Positions 41,941 to 50,551 of a stretch of DNA of 53,365 nucleotides are shown one piece after another. Position numbers and translations under genes: made by a program. Position 1 is the stretch's first letter. Every line of letters begins with the position of its first letter. Source of the stretch: PS1 clade bacterium (GTDB lineage Bacteria > Pseudomonadota > Alphaproteobacteria > RS24). The notes below the pieces were generated by a model, which worked only from the letters and a program-made list of their open reading frames with translations, was not told the origin of the DNA and ran no database searches. The stretch spans positions 1 through 53,365 of the forward strand of contig QOQK01000006.1 in NCBI GenBank assembly GCA_003331985.1. Direction: 5' to 3'.

Positions 41941-43005
41941 ATGACACTCTTTGAACCTCATCGTCTCGGCGATATTGACTTAAATAACCGCATCGTGATG
42001 GCGCCAATGACACGCAGTCGAGCCGGACAGGATGACGAACCAACACCTTTGGCCATAGATTATTATTCACAAAGAGCATCTGCAGGTTTGATTATCACCG
42101 AAGGGGTTTACCCCAGCTATGACGGAAAAGGGTATGTCCGCACGCCGGGGATTGTGTCAGAAAAACAAATCGCAGCCTGGGAAAAGGTCTGTCGCAAAGT
42201 TCACGAAAATAACGGCAGAATTGTTATGCAAATCATGCATTGCGGGCGTGTTGCGGCGGCAGCAAATAAAATGGAAACAGCCCGAACACTTGCCCCTTCC
42301 TCCCTGCAAGCAGCAGGTAAAATGTATACCGACACAGATGGGATGGTTGCCCATGATGTGCCGGAGGAAATGACTTTAAAAGACATTGAGCAAACAATTA
42401 ACGACTTCGCTACCGCCACTCAAAAAGCAATAAATATCGGTTTTGACGGCGTTGAGTTACACGCTACGAGTGGCTATCTTCACGCACAATTTTTATCCAC
42501 CGGCACCAATCTACGTGAGGACGCTTATGGTGGGTCTCTTGAAAACCGATTAAGGTTTACGTTGGATGTTCTTGACGCGATGATTGATCGCGCGGGCGCT
42601 GGACGAGTAGGCATGCGCATTTGCCCGGGCAACCCCTTCAATGATTTACATGATGATAATCCGGCGGAAACTTTCGCAGCATTGCTGGATGCCGTCTCGC
42701 CCAAGAACCTCGCCTATCTGCATGTCATTCGTATGGACCCACAGATTAATCGCGGCGTTGATAATATCGCGCTGGCGCAAAAACATTTTGACGGCCCCCT
42801 TATATTAAATGAAAGTTTCGACAAAGAAGCCGCTCAAAAAATGATTGAAAGCGGCACGGCAGATGCTGTCTCATTTGGCAGATTATTTGTTTCCAATCCT
42901 GACCTTGTACGTCGGTTTGAGACCGGCGCACCGCTTGCGGAGATGGAACGAAGCACACTCTACACACCGGGTGAAAAGGGATATACGGACTATCCGTTTC
43001 TCTGA
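41941..43005 (+). CDS. Alkene reductase, old yellow enzyme family
   Basis: A 354-residue FMN-dependent ene-reductase of the classical NemA/OPR type. It has NRIVMAPMTRSRA (about 16-28), GLIITEG, VMQIMHCGRV, and an FDGVELHATSGYL segment with the substrate-binding H-x2-S/N pattern, then YGGSLENRLRF and the phosphate loop VSFGRLFVSNPDLV. Such enzymes reduce the double bond of enones. ATG 41941 is chosen because AAGGAAG lies upstream and the N-terminus MTLFEPHRLGDI is standard. This OYE differs in class from the cysteine-cluster one at 24747. It may act on a ring enone intermediate. It is cotranscribed with the SnoaL-like gene. Confidence 0.85.
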   Translation: MTLFEPHRLGDIDLNNRIVMAPMTRSRAGQDDEPTPLAIDYYSQRASAGLIITEGVYPSYDGKGYVRTPGIVSEKQIAAWEKVCRKVHENNGRIVMQIMHCGRVAAAANKMETARTLAPSSLQAAGKMYTDTDGMVAHDVPEEMTLKDIEQTINDFATATQKAINIGFDGVELHATSGYLHAQFLSTGTNLREDAYGGSLENRLRFTLDVLDAMIDRAGAGRVGMRICPGNPFNDLHDDNPAETFAALLDAVSPKNLAYLHVIRMDPQINRGVDNIALAQKHFDGPLILNESFDKEAAQKMIESGTADAVSFGRLFVSNPDLVRRFETGAPLAEMERSTLYTPGEKGYTDYPFL

Positions 43006-43027
43006 AAATCAGAACAATAACAAAATA

Positions 43028-43804
43028 TTATTTTTGTGCGGCAGCATCTTGCGTGATTTTCAGGAAGCTCGGTGGCTCACCGCCGCCAAACACCTCAAGA
43101 CATGCGCCGGAAACATAGGCCGACTCGGGATCCGCCAAAAACAAACAAGCATGAGCAATATCTTGAGGCTGACCCATTCGCTTCATAGGAAGATTATCTG
43201 CAAGATAGGCCATGCCTTTCTCGCCGCCGTAATGAGACTCGGATGCTTCGGTTTTTACCAACCCAACAATAATGGCATTAACCCGAACATCAGGCGCCCA
43301 TTCCATCGCCAATGATGTGGTGACATTTATCAGCCCGGCTTTTGCAGCACCATAAGCGACAGTGCCCGGTGACGAGCGTGTAGCCGAGACACTTGAAATG
43401 TTAATGATAGAGCCGTTTACTTCATTAGCGCGCATATAATTATAGGCGGCTTGTGACAAATAGATTGGCGCCAGCAGGTTCAACTTAATGACTTTCTCAG
43501 TCAAAGACGCGCTGGCTTCTGCGGAAGCGACCGGCGGCCCCCCTCCCGCATTATTAATCAAGGTGGTAACTGGATGACCGAAACTCGCTGCAAAATCTAA
43601 GAGCTTTTCAGCGCTTTCAGCCTCTCTAATGTCGAGTTCAATAAAATGAATCCGGTCGGCAATATCACTATCAAAAGTTTCAGGCGTAGAGCGTCCGCAA
43701 ATCGCAATATGTGCGCCAGCTTTAGCAAAAGCAGTGGTGATTCCTCTCCCAATACCCTTACCGCCTCCGGTAACGATGATTGTTTGACCGCTTAAATCCT
43801 TCAT
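43028..43804 (-). CDS. SDR oxidoreductase, IpdF-like (HIP pathway)
   Basis: A 258-residue short-chain dehydrogenase with TGGGKGIGRG, INNAGGGPP and SSVSATRSSPGTVAYGAAK, ending in GACLEVFGGGEPPSFL. The pattern NNAGG.P, SSVSA.R.SPGT.AYGAAKAGL, EWAP.VRVN and the unusual GGGE.P.FL tail match my memory of actinobacterial IpdF. That enzyme oxidises the 5-hydroxyl of the CoA-activated C/D-ring intermediate (5-OH-HIP-CoA type). Start ATG 43804 has GGAGG 6 bases upstream; a TTG at 43816 is less likely. It is divergent from the FadD3-like gene and shares a promoter gap with a TTGCGTAA site 25 bases from its start. Confidence 0.78.
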   Translation of the reverse strand: MKDLSGQTIIVTGGGKGIGRGITTAFAKAGAHIAICGRSTPETFDSDIADRIHFIELDIREAESAEKLLDFAASFGHPVTTLINNAGGGPPVASAEASASLTEKVIKLNLLAPIYLSQAAYNYMRANEVNGSIINISSVSATRSSPGTVAYGAAKAGLINVTTSLAMEWAPDVRVNAIIVGLVKTEASESHYGGEKGMAYLADNLPMKRMGQPQDIAHACLFLADPESAYVSGACLEVFGGGEPPSFLKITQDAAAQK

Positions 43805-43828
43805 GAGTGCCTCCAATGTAGCTAAGTA

Positions 43829-43836
43829 TTGCGTAA
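43829..43836. promoter_or_regulatory. Putative operator TTGCGTAA between ipdF-like and fadD3-like genes
   Basis: The 8-mer TTGCGTAA, within ATTGCGTAAT (43828-43837), lies in the divergent gap, 25 bases from the ipdF-like start and 63 bases from the fadD3-like start. It matches the motif seen at 26076 and 29181. Confidence 0.5.
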
Positions 43837-43899
43837 TTCTAACCTCATGTCTAAGTTTAGTTGTTTTTAAAAGTCAAAGGGCAAGTGGAGGGTAAAATC

Positions 43900-45429
43900 A
43901 TGCAAACAATTCCCGGCATCTTAAAACAAACAGCCAAAAACAATCCTTACCTTGCAGCCATTGTTGATAATGGGACGACCACAAGCTATCGCGATTTACA
44001 ACATCAGGTTTTAAAAATCGCCGCAGCCTTCCGAGCAAAAGGTCTAACCAAAGGGGATAAATTCGCTATTTGGGCGCCCAATTGTGCCGAGTGGATTGTA
44101 ACAGCGCTCGCAGGTCAGACGTTAGGGGGAGTGCTTGTCACATTGAATACCCGTTATAAAGGGTCGGAGGCAGCCGATATTATCCGCCGTTCAGGATGTA
44201 AGCTTCTGCTCACAGTCGATGGATTTCTTGGCCTTGATTATCCCTCCATGCTGGTCAGTGAAGATCTCCCTGATTTGCAGGAAACAATTATATTAAGAGG
44301 TAAAGAGGGTAATCAGGGCTTCCAGAATCTCTTGAATTTAGCTGATGCGCCACTTGCTGAGGAGGCGCTTGATGAAATTGACCCGGACGATGCGTCGGAC
44401 ATAATTTTCACTTCCGGGACGACCGGCCTCCCCAAAGGGGCTGTGACGCATCACGGGCAAAATATCAGTGTCTTTGATGTTTTCACCAAGGCAATTGATA
44501 TGCAGCAAGGGGATCGGTATCTGGTGGTGAACCCCTTCTTCCACAGTTTTGGTTATAAAGCGGGGTGGTTGAGCTGTCTTATCCGCGCCGCCACTATTTA
44601 TCCGCTTGGCGTCTTTGACCCCGGTGAGGTTTTAAAGCGCATTGAAGAAGATAAGATTACAGTCATGCCGGGTGCACCAACAATTTTTCAAACCATGATG
44701 GACCACCCCGATTTTGAAAAAAGAGATGTGTCATCCCTGCGCCTCGCCACCACAGGCGCAACAGTGATACCAGTCGACCTAATTAGAAAAATGCACGAAG
44801 TTATCGGCATTGATCATGTGTATTCCGCCTATGGCCTCACCGAAACTTGCGGCGTTGTTTCATTGTGTCAGAAAGGCGATGATTTTGAAACAATCGCAAC
44901 TACAGTTGGGCGCCCCTTACCTGAAACAGAAGTGATTCTCGTGGATGAAGACGGCAATCAAGTCATCACAGGCGAAGAAGGCGAAATCTGGGTTCGTGGT
45001 TTCAACGCAATGCAGGGTTACCTTGATGCACCAGAAGATACCGCGCGCACCATAACCTCAGATGGCTGGCTCAAAACCGGTGATGTCGGCACGATGGATG
45101 AAAAAGGCTATCTTCGTATAACCGACAGGAAGAAAGACATGATTATTGTCGGTGGGTTCAACGCCTATCCAGCAGAAATTGAAAAATGGCTGATGCAGCA
45201 TCCCGACGTGATTGATGCCGCCGTTATCGGCATGGCAGATGACCGTCTTGGCGAAGTACCGCAAGCCTTTATTCTTTCCCGCACCCCAGAAATTGACACA
45301 GATGCACTGATCACATGGGTTAAAGAAAGAATTTCAAATTTCAAAGTTCCCCGCAAAATAACCGTACTTGAAGATTTGCCGCGGAATGCATCTGGTAAAG
45401 TTCAGAAGTTTTTATTGGAGAAAATGTAG
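43900..45429 (+). CDS. fadD3: Acyl-CoA ligase, FadD3-like (HIP-CoA ligase)
   Basis: A 509-residue AMP-forming ligase. It has the P-loop FTSGTTGLPKGAVTHHGQN (about 176-194), AYGLTETCGVVS, TGDVGTMDEKGYLRITDRKK and the C-terminal lysine in RNASGKVQKF. In actinobacteria FadD3 attaches CoA to HIP, the propanoate left after A/B-ring loss, and so starts C/D-ring breakdown. The phrase RLATTGATVIPVDLIRKM followed by AYGLTE and TTVGRPLPE resembles FadD3 closely. Adjacent IpdF-, EchA20-, IpdC- and FadE30-like genes support the call. Start ATG 43900 is chosen for GGAGG 9 bases upstream and the family N-terminus TIPGIL; an in-frame TTG at 43861 is rejected. Confidence 0.82.
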   Translation: MQTIPGILKQTAKNNPYLAAIVDNGTTTSYRDLQHQVLKIAAAFRAKGLTKGDKFAIWAPNCAEWIVTALAGQTLGGVLVTLNTRYKGSEAADIIRRSGCKLLLTVDGFLGLDYPSMLVSEDLPDLQETIILRGKEGNQGFQNLLNLADAPLAEEALDEIDPDDASDIIFTSGTTGLPKGAVTHHGQNISVFDVFTKAIDMQQGDRYLVVNPFFHSFGYKAGWLSCLIRAATIYPLGVFDPGEVLKRIEEDKITVMPGAPTIFQTMMDHPDFEKRDVSSLRLATTGATVIPVDLIRKMHEVIGIDHVYSAYGLTETCGVVSLCQKGDDFETIATTVGRPLPETEVILVDEDGNQVITGEEGEIWVRGFNAMQGYLDAPEDTARTITSDGWLKTGDVGTMDEKGYLRITDRKKDMIIVGGFNAYPAEIEKWLMQHPDVIDAAVIGMADDRLGEVPQAFILSRTPEIDTDALITWVKERISNFKVPRKITVLEDLPRNASGKVQKFLLEKM

Positions 45430-45507
45430 GTATTTGGAAAATAAATTCTGCAAAAACGATGTTTTTTCCACATTTATGATAAAAATTCGTAAAAAACTGT
45501 TTTAATT

Positions 45508-45515
45508 TTACGCAT
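45508..45515. promoter_or_regulatory. Possible operator half-match TTACGCAT upstream of hsaA-like gene
   Basis: TTACGCAT differs at one base from TTACGCAA. It lies 53 bases before the hsaA-like start, just upstream of a TATTAT (45522-45527) that could be a -10 box. The gap of about 140 bases suggests that hsaA has its own promoter rather than relying on fadD3 read-through. Confidence 0.35.
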
Positions 45516-45567
45516 ATTTGATATTATCTCTGAATATATAAACAATTTACACAGAAGGATCCTTAAA

Positions 45568-46737
45568 ATGAGTCAAGCAGCCATAGAAACCAGCAATATG
45601 CACAGCGTAAATGTGGCCCCGGCATTGAGTCTGATTGAGAAGAATGCGCCCGAGGGTAAAGAGAATAGACAAGTTCCCAAAAGCAGTATTGAAGCACTTC
45701 GTGAGCAGGGCTTTTTCAGAATGCTCCTCCCCAAACAATATGGCGGTTACGAATGCACACCTCAGGAATTTTTTCGCGCCGCAATAGATATTGCCGAGCG
45801 TGATATGAGTACAGCTTGGGCTGGTGGCATTATTGCTGTTCACGCATATCAGCTAGCTATCATGCCGCCTCAAGCGGCCGAGGAGGTCTATGCGGACTCA
45901 CCGGATACGCTTATTTCATCTTCTTACAATCCCGCAGGTGCGAAAGTGAAAACGGTTGATGGCGGTTTTGAACTATCAGGTCGCTGGGGTTGGAGTAGCG
46001 GTTCTGGCCACTGCTCATGGACTCTACTTGGCGGCGTGATCACCGATCATCCAGACGGTATTCATTATCGAACATTCCTGCTCCCACGTAGTGATTACGA
46101 TATTGAAGAAACATGGTTTCCGATGGGACTCCACGCGACAGGTTCAAATGACATTGTTATTGAAGAGCCTATCTTTGTACCCGAACACAGAACGCACATC
46201 CAAATGGATGGTTTTAATTGCGTTCATCAGCAAGAAAACCCAATGTATTCAATTCCTTGGGCGCAGCTTTTTATCCGTGTTGTATCCTCACCCTCTATTG
46301 GTGCTGCGAAACACGCTCTGCGCTTGTTCATTGAAAACGCTACATCCAGTTCCACTGATCCGACACGTCTTGCCGGAGATCCGGATGTGACTGTAAGAAT
46401 TGCGAAAACAGCAACACTTATTGATGAGACTGAAGCCATTATTTTCAGAAACTTTGATGAGATGCTCGACAAGGTGACCAAGGGCGAAGAAATCCCCATG
46501 ATTGACCGCGTCAAGTATCGCTATCAAGCCAGCCTTGTTATTGAGCGCATGATGGAAGCTGTTGACCTGATTTTCGATGTCGCCGGTGGACGCAGTGTCT
46601 ACGATGGCTCGCCTATTCAGTCTTTGTGGCATGACATTCACATTGCGCGGGCGCATGTTGCAAATAACCCTGTCGGCTTTGCCCGTAATTTTGGTGGCAT
46701 TCACATTTCAGGCGAAAGCACGGACTTGTTTGTTTAA
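45568..46737 (+). CDS. hsaA: Flavin-dependent hydroxylase, HsaA-like
   Basis: A 389-residue protein with the acyl-CoA-dehydrogenase fold, belonging to the two-component monooxygenases (HsaA, HpaH). It begins with an N-terminal helical domain including RMLLPKQYGGYE (about 51-62), then DMSTAWAGGI and FELSGRWGWSSGSGHCSW. A C-terminal helical region with FDVAGGRSVYDGSPIQ and HIARAHVANNP replaces the dehydrogenase ending. HsaA uses reduced FMN to hydroxylate 3-HSA at C4, giving the catechol opened by HsaC. The reductase partner is probably the flavin reductase at 40187. AAGGA precedes the ATG. The stop overlaps the hsaD-like start (TAATG). Confidence 0.85.
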   Translation: MSQAAIETSNMHSVNVAPALSLIEKNAPEGKENRQVPKSSIEALREQGFFRMLLPKQYGGYECTPQEFFRAAIDIAERDMSTAWAGGIIAVHAYQLAIMPPQAAEEVYADSPDTLISSSYNPAGAKVKTVDGGFELSGRWGWSSGSGHCSWTLLGGVITDHPDGIHYRTFLLPRSDYDIEETWFPMGLHATGSNDIVIEEPIFVPEHRTHIQMDGFNCVHQQENPMYSIPWAQLFIRVVSSPSIGAAKHALRLFIENATSSSTDPTRLAGDPDVTVRIAKTATLIDETEAIIFRNFDEMLDKVTKGEEIPMIDRVKYRYQASLVIERMMEAVDLIFDVAGGRSVYDGSPIQSLWHDIHIARAHVANNPVGFARNFGGIHISGESTDLFV

Positions 46738-47570
46738 TGGCAGAATATCTCGCCCAACCACCTGAAGGCAGGTTCGTTGAAGCCGGCCCTATCAAGATGC
46801 ATGTTCTTGAATACGGGAACCCAGAAAACCCTGCCGTGGTTTTTGTCCACGGATCGGGGCCTGGGAATTGCGGTTATGCAAATTTCAGCAAAAACGCACA
46901 AGACTTTGCAGATGCAGGTTTTTATGTCGTTCTACCTGACCTCATAGGTTTCGGATACACTGATAAACCAATTGACCTTGGTGATTACACGCTTGATCTA
47001 TTCTGTGACACTCTTAAAGCAGGGTTGATTTCACTTGGCATTTCCTCCTGCAGTTTTGTTGGAAATTCCTTGGGTGGAGGGATAGCTGTTCAGATTGCCC
47101 TCAATGATCCCGGATTTGTTCATAAGCTTATTATGATGGGTCCAGGCTGTATTGAAGAACAGCAAGATTATTTCACCATGCCGGGCATAGCGAAAATGGT
47201 CGATGCGCTCAAAGACGGACTTACTGAGGAAACACTTCAAAAAGTGTTGAAAAACTTTGTTCATGATGAGGCGCTTATCACATCTGACCTCATAGCTATG
47301 CGCTGGCATGTGGCGCAGGATCAACCCAAAGAAGTCATCACAACGATGAAAACCCCTAATCTTGGGCCTAGACTAAAAGAACTGACATGCCCAATCCTTA
47401 CTTTTTGGGGTGCTGATGATTTATTCATGCCACCTCAAGGAAAACAGACATGTCTCAGGGCAAATAATCAATCGCGTCTCATTGAGGTAAATGCTTGTGG
47501 TCATTGGGTTATGATTGAACATCCACGCATGTTTAACGCCACCGGCATTGACTTTTTGAAACATGACTAG
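46737..47570 (+). CDS. hsaD: Alpha/beta hydrolase, HsaD-like meta-cleavage product hydrolase
   Basis: A 277-residue serine hydrolase of the carbon-carbon bond hydrolase group (BphD, HsaD). The oxyanion region is VHGSGPGNCG (about 37-46), the nucleophile is Ser111 in FVGNSLGGG, the acid is in FWGADDLFMPP and the base is in ACGHWVMIEHP. HsaD cleaves 4,9-DSHA into HIP (DOHNAA) and 2-hydroxyhexa-2,4-dienoate. Coupling to hsaA by TAATG and the hsaC-like gene immediately downstream support this over a general esterase. No Shine-Dalgarno is visible, consistent with reinitiation. Confidence 0.85.
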   Translation: MAEYLAQPPEGRFVEAGPIKMHVLEYGNPENPAVVFVHGSGPGNCGYANFSKNAQDFADAGFYVVLPDLIGFGYTDKPIDLGDYTLDLFCDTLKAGLISLGISSCSFVGNSLGGGIAVQIALNDPGFVHKLIMMGPGCIEEQQDYFTMPGIAKMVDALKDGLTEETLQKVLKNFVHDEALITSDLIAMRWHVAQDQPKEVITTMKTPNLGPRLKELTCPILTFWGADDLFMPPQGKQTCLRANNQSRLIEVNACGHWVMIEHPRMFNATGIDFLKHD

Positions 47571-47607
47571 AAAATAAAATTTAATAATATTAATCGGGGA
47601 TGATGAG

Positions 47608-48510
47608 ATGGGAATAGAAAATCTAGGATATGTCAGAATGCAAATGACTGACCCACAAGCATGGGCAGACTTTGCTGTTGATATTTTGGGCTTTGGCGTT
47701 GCTGAACATGATGACGGAAATGCATCGAAATATCTGCGTATGGATGATGCACCCTTCAGGTATATTGTTGAACAAGGTGACGAAGATAAATTTCTAGCAA
47801 GTGGTTTACAGCTTTCCTCTGCTGAGGCATATGCCGCACTGGTCGAAAAACTCCAAGCCGCTGGCGTTCAAGTCGAAACTGGCTCAGATGATGAAGCCAA
47901 CAGACGAGCGGTTACCGCTTTTTCATCTTGCTATGACCCATCGGGAAATCTCGTGGAGTTTTATCACGGGCGGCATGATGGCATGCCTTTTAACCCCAAC
48001 CATAATATAAAGGCTTTTATTACTGGCGAGATGGGGCTTGGACATCTGGTTATTCCTGCGCCTGAAAATGAAGCAACTGAGGCATTTTATACCTCATTGT
48101 TTGATTTTGGTATTAGTGATGACCTTACCCTACCCCCGCCCGCAGAAGGTGCGCCCAATCAACGCGTTTTATTTATGCATGCTGATAATCCGCGCCATCA
48201 TACGCTTGGCCTTTACAATTTCCCAAGTCCGACAGGTCTTATCCACCTAATGATTGAAGTCGGGTCAATTGATGAAGTCGGATATTGCATGGATCGTGTT
48301 AAAAAGGCTGGGTTACATATTTTCTCTGATCTTGGTCGCCACTCCAATGACGAAATGGTATCTTTCTATTTCTTTGCCCCTGGTGGTATGGGACTGGAAT
48401 ATGGCTTTGATGGCAAACAGGTTGCAGACTGGTCACAATACACGCCGACCAAAACAACCTCCGGAGATTATTGGGGACATGAATATGATTTCCCGCAGAT
48501 TGGTGAGTAA
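47608..48510 (+). CDS. hsaC: Extradiol catechol dioxygenase, HsaC-like
   Basis: A 300-residue type I extradiol dioxygenase made of two glyoxalase-fold modules. The iron ligands are His146 (GLGHLVIP), His213 (GLIHLMIEV) and Glu264 (GLEYGFDG), at nearly the same positions as in BphC and HsaC. His197/198 (RHHTLGLYN), His245 and Tyr255 fit the second-shell catalytic residues. HsaC opens the catechol 3,4-DHSA at the meta position. It follows hsaD by 37 bases, giving hsaA-hsaD-hsaC; in Mycobacterium tuberculosis the order is hsaACDB. Cleavage of another large catechol cannot be excluded. Confidence 0.87.
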   Translation: MGIENLGYVRMQMTDPQAWADFAVDILGFGVAEHDDGNASKYLRMDDAPFRYIVEQGDEDKFLASGLQLSSAEAYAALVEKLQAAGVQVETGSDDEANRRAVTAFSSCYDPSGNLVEFYHGRHDGMPFNPNHNIKAFITGEMGLGHLVIPAPENEATEAFYTSLFDFGISDDLTLPPPAEGAPNQRVLFMHADNPRHHTLGLYNFPSPTGLIHLMIEVGSIDEVGYCMDRVKKAGLHIFSDLGRHSNDEMVSFYFFAPGGMGLEYGFDGKQVADWSQYTPTKTTSGDYWGHEYDFPQIGE

Positions 48511-48573
48511 TCAACCAATCAGGGCACTTTCCAATAAAGTGTCTTCATATAGAATATCGGAAAGGGCCTAAAT

Positions 48574-49485
48574 ATGAGCCAAATTGACGAAAACGAAACT
48601 GTTCCACGCGAAGAAAAAGAAGTCGTTTACGAAGAAGAAAACCCGATACTTTATGAGGTCGTGGACAAGGTTGCTTACATTACACTAAACCGCCCGACTT
48701 ATCATAATAGTCAGAACAGCCAGATGCTTTATGCGCTGGACGATGCTTTTTATAAGGCTGTCGGCGATGATGGCGTGAAGGTGATTGTGCTGAAAGGCAA
48801 TGGCAAACATTTTTCAGCGGGTCATGACATTGGAACTCCCGGACGAGACTTCACCATTGGTCGAGAAGACCGCCGGACGATGATTTATAATCACGACAAT
48901 AAGCCCGGCGCTGAAAAAGCATTTATTCGCGAATCTGAAGTCTATCTCGGCTTCTGCAATCGCTGGCGTGAAATCCCTAAACCGACAATCGCTCAGGTGC
49001 ATGGCGGATGTATTGCCGGCGGCCTGATGCTCGCTTGGGTATGTGATTTAATTATCGCTTCCGACACAGCCTTCTTCCAAGATCCAGTTGTCCAAATGGG
49101 CTTCCCTGGAGTTGAGTATTTTGCACACCCCTATGAACTTAACGTTCGCATGGCGAAAGAGTTTTTGCTTCTTGGTGAGCGCTGGTCAGCAGACCGCGCC
49201 CTGTCTGCAGGAATGATTAACCGTGTCGTCCCAATAGATGAACTGGCGGAAAATGTTACCCAGACAGCTTTAAAGATTGCCACCCAGCCGCGCCTTGCAG
49301 CGCTTCTGGTTAAGCAAGCCTGTAACCATGTTGAAAACCTTCAAAATAAGAAAAATGCGATGGATGGAATATACGCAATGCATCATTTTGCCCATGCTCA
49401 AAATAGCATTGTAACCGGCGATTATATTGCTGGTTTTGATGGTAAAAAAATGGCCGATTCCAATAAGAAAAAAGAGCAAGATTAA
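48574..49485 (+). CDS. Enoyl-CoA hydratase/isomerase family protein
   Basis: A 303-residue crotonase-fold protein. A 30-residue acidic N-terminal extension precedes the core. It has KHFSAGHDIGTPG (about 83-95), HGGCIAGGLMLAWVCDL (oxyanion region, about 143-159), and FQDPVVQMGFPGVEYF. An insertion of about 30 residues after the oxyanion loop (DFTIGREDRRTMIYNHDNKP) is unlike short hydratases such as the EchA20-like protein downstream, so the two do different jobs. It lies in the HIP operon and probably hydrates or cleaves a ring-derived CoA ester. AAAGGG precedes the ATG, and a weak hairpin (48525-48541) lies in the gap before it. Confidence 0.8.
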   Translation: MSQIDENETVPREEKEVVYEEENPILYEVVDKVAYITLNRPTYHNSQNSQMLYALDDAFYKAVGDDGVKVIVLKGNGKHFSAGHDIGTPGRDFTIGREDRRTMIYNHDNKPGAEKAFIRESEVYLGFCNRWREIPKPTIAQVHGGCIAGGLMLAWVCDLIIASDTAFFQDPVVQMGFPGVEYFAHPYELNVRMAKEFLLLGERWSADRALSAGMINRVVPIDELAENVTQTALKIATQPRLAALLVKQACNHVENLQNKKNAMDGIYAMHHFAHAQNSIVTGDYIAGFDGKKMADSNKKKEQD

Positions 49486-49489
49486 ATTC

Positions 49490-50548
49490 ATGTCCCTTGA
49501 TACGCGTCTCACAAAAACTCTGGGTTGCCAAGCACCTGTCATTCAAACAGCGATGGGATGGGTTGCGACGTCACAACTTGTTAAAGCTTCTATCCGTGGC
49601 GGTGGATTCGGCTTCCTTGCTGCTGCCGTAATGACTGCTGAAGAGTGTGAAGATGAAATTAAATCTATCAAACAGTCCGGTGATCATCCGTTTGGTGTGA
49701 ACTTTCATTCCTTTCAAAAGGATGTCGATAAAATCGTAGATATGTGTATCGACTATAAAGTCGGCGCAATTTCCTATGGACGCGCACCCTCGGCTAAAGT
49801 CATTGATCGTGTAAAAGCTGCTGGCATTAAATGTGTACCGACAATCGGTGCAGGTAAACATGCTCCAAAGGCAGTTGAGATGGGAGCTGATATTCTTGTC
49901 TGCCAAGGGCAAGAGGGTGGAGGTCATACCGGCTATACACCTACATGGCTTCTGTTAGCGCAAGTGTTGGATTACAAGCTTGACGTTCCTGTTGTCGCTT
50001 GCGGTGGCTTCAGAGACGGACGGGGTCTGGCTGCAGCATTGGCTTTTGGCGCCGACGGAATTGCTATGGGAACACGCTTTATGATGAGTGCTGAAAGCCC
50101 TGTACCTCAAGCAACAAAACAAGCTTATCTTGACGCAGAGGTTACGAAAATACCTGTCTCGACAAAACTTGATGGCCTCCCCCAACGCATGGTTATGAAC
50201 CCGACCTTGCAAGATCTTGAAAATGCTTCATCCCTAGGCATGCTTTTCCGCGCCATGGTCAATGGTTTTAAATTTAAAGCTCAATCAGAAATGAGCATGC
50301 TGGAAACAATCAAGACTGCTTGGAAAATGGCTTCAGGAACAGACTTAACCTTGGGACAAACTCTCATGGCGGCTAATGCGCCAATCATTATTCAAAAGGC
50401 GATGGTTGACGGCAATCCCGATAAGGGCGTGCTCCCTAGCGGCCAAGTTGCAGGATTGATTAACGATCTCCCCGGCGCCGGTGACATTATTGACACCATC
50501 ATTAACGATGCACAAGAACGCCTCCAAAATACAAAAAGTGGGAATTAA
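49490..50548 (+). CDS. ipdC: NMO/2-nitropropane dioxygenase family flavoprotein, IpdC-like
   Basis: A 352-residue FMN TIM-barrel protein of the nitronate monooxygenase family. It has GCQAPVIQTAMGWVATSQLV (about 11-30), the flavin site VCQGQEGGGHTG, and the phosphate-binding VACGGFRDGRGLAAALAFGA. The length matches actinobacterial IpdC, a flavin-dependent reductase-type enzyme of C/D-ring degradation. Its place between two crotonase-fold genes, just before the EchA20-like gene, supports that function over true nitronate oxidation. Start ATG 49490 is chosen because MSLDTRLTKTLG is the family N-terminus; the upstream frame from 49427 overlaps the previous gene. Confidence 0.8.
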   Translation: MSLDTRLTKTLGCQAPVIQTAMGWVATSQLVKASIRGGGFGFLAAAVMTAEECEDEIKSIKQSGDHPFGVNFHSFQKDVDKIVDMCIDYKVGAISYGRAPSAKVIDRVKAAGIKCVPTIGAGKHAPKAVEMGADILVCQGQEGGGHTGYTPTWLLLAQVLDYKLDVPVVACGGFRDGRGLAAALAFGADGIAMGTRFMMSAESPVPQATKQAYLDAEVTKIPVSTKLDGLPQRMVMNPTLQDLENASSLGMLFRAMVNGFKFKAQSEMSMLETIKTAWKMASGTDLTLGQTLMAANAPIIIQKAMVDGNPDKGVLPSGQVAGLINDLPGAGDIIDTIINDAQERLQNTKSGN

Positions 50549-50551
50549 ATC

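Noticed and set aside
48525-48541. CACTTT/AAAGTG hairpin between hsaC-like and the hydratase gene
   Set aside because: No T-run follows and the genes look cotranscribed; may be chance or a minor processing site.
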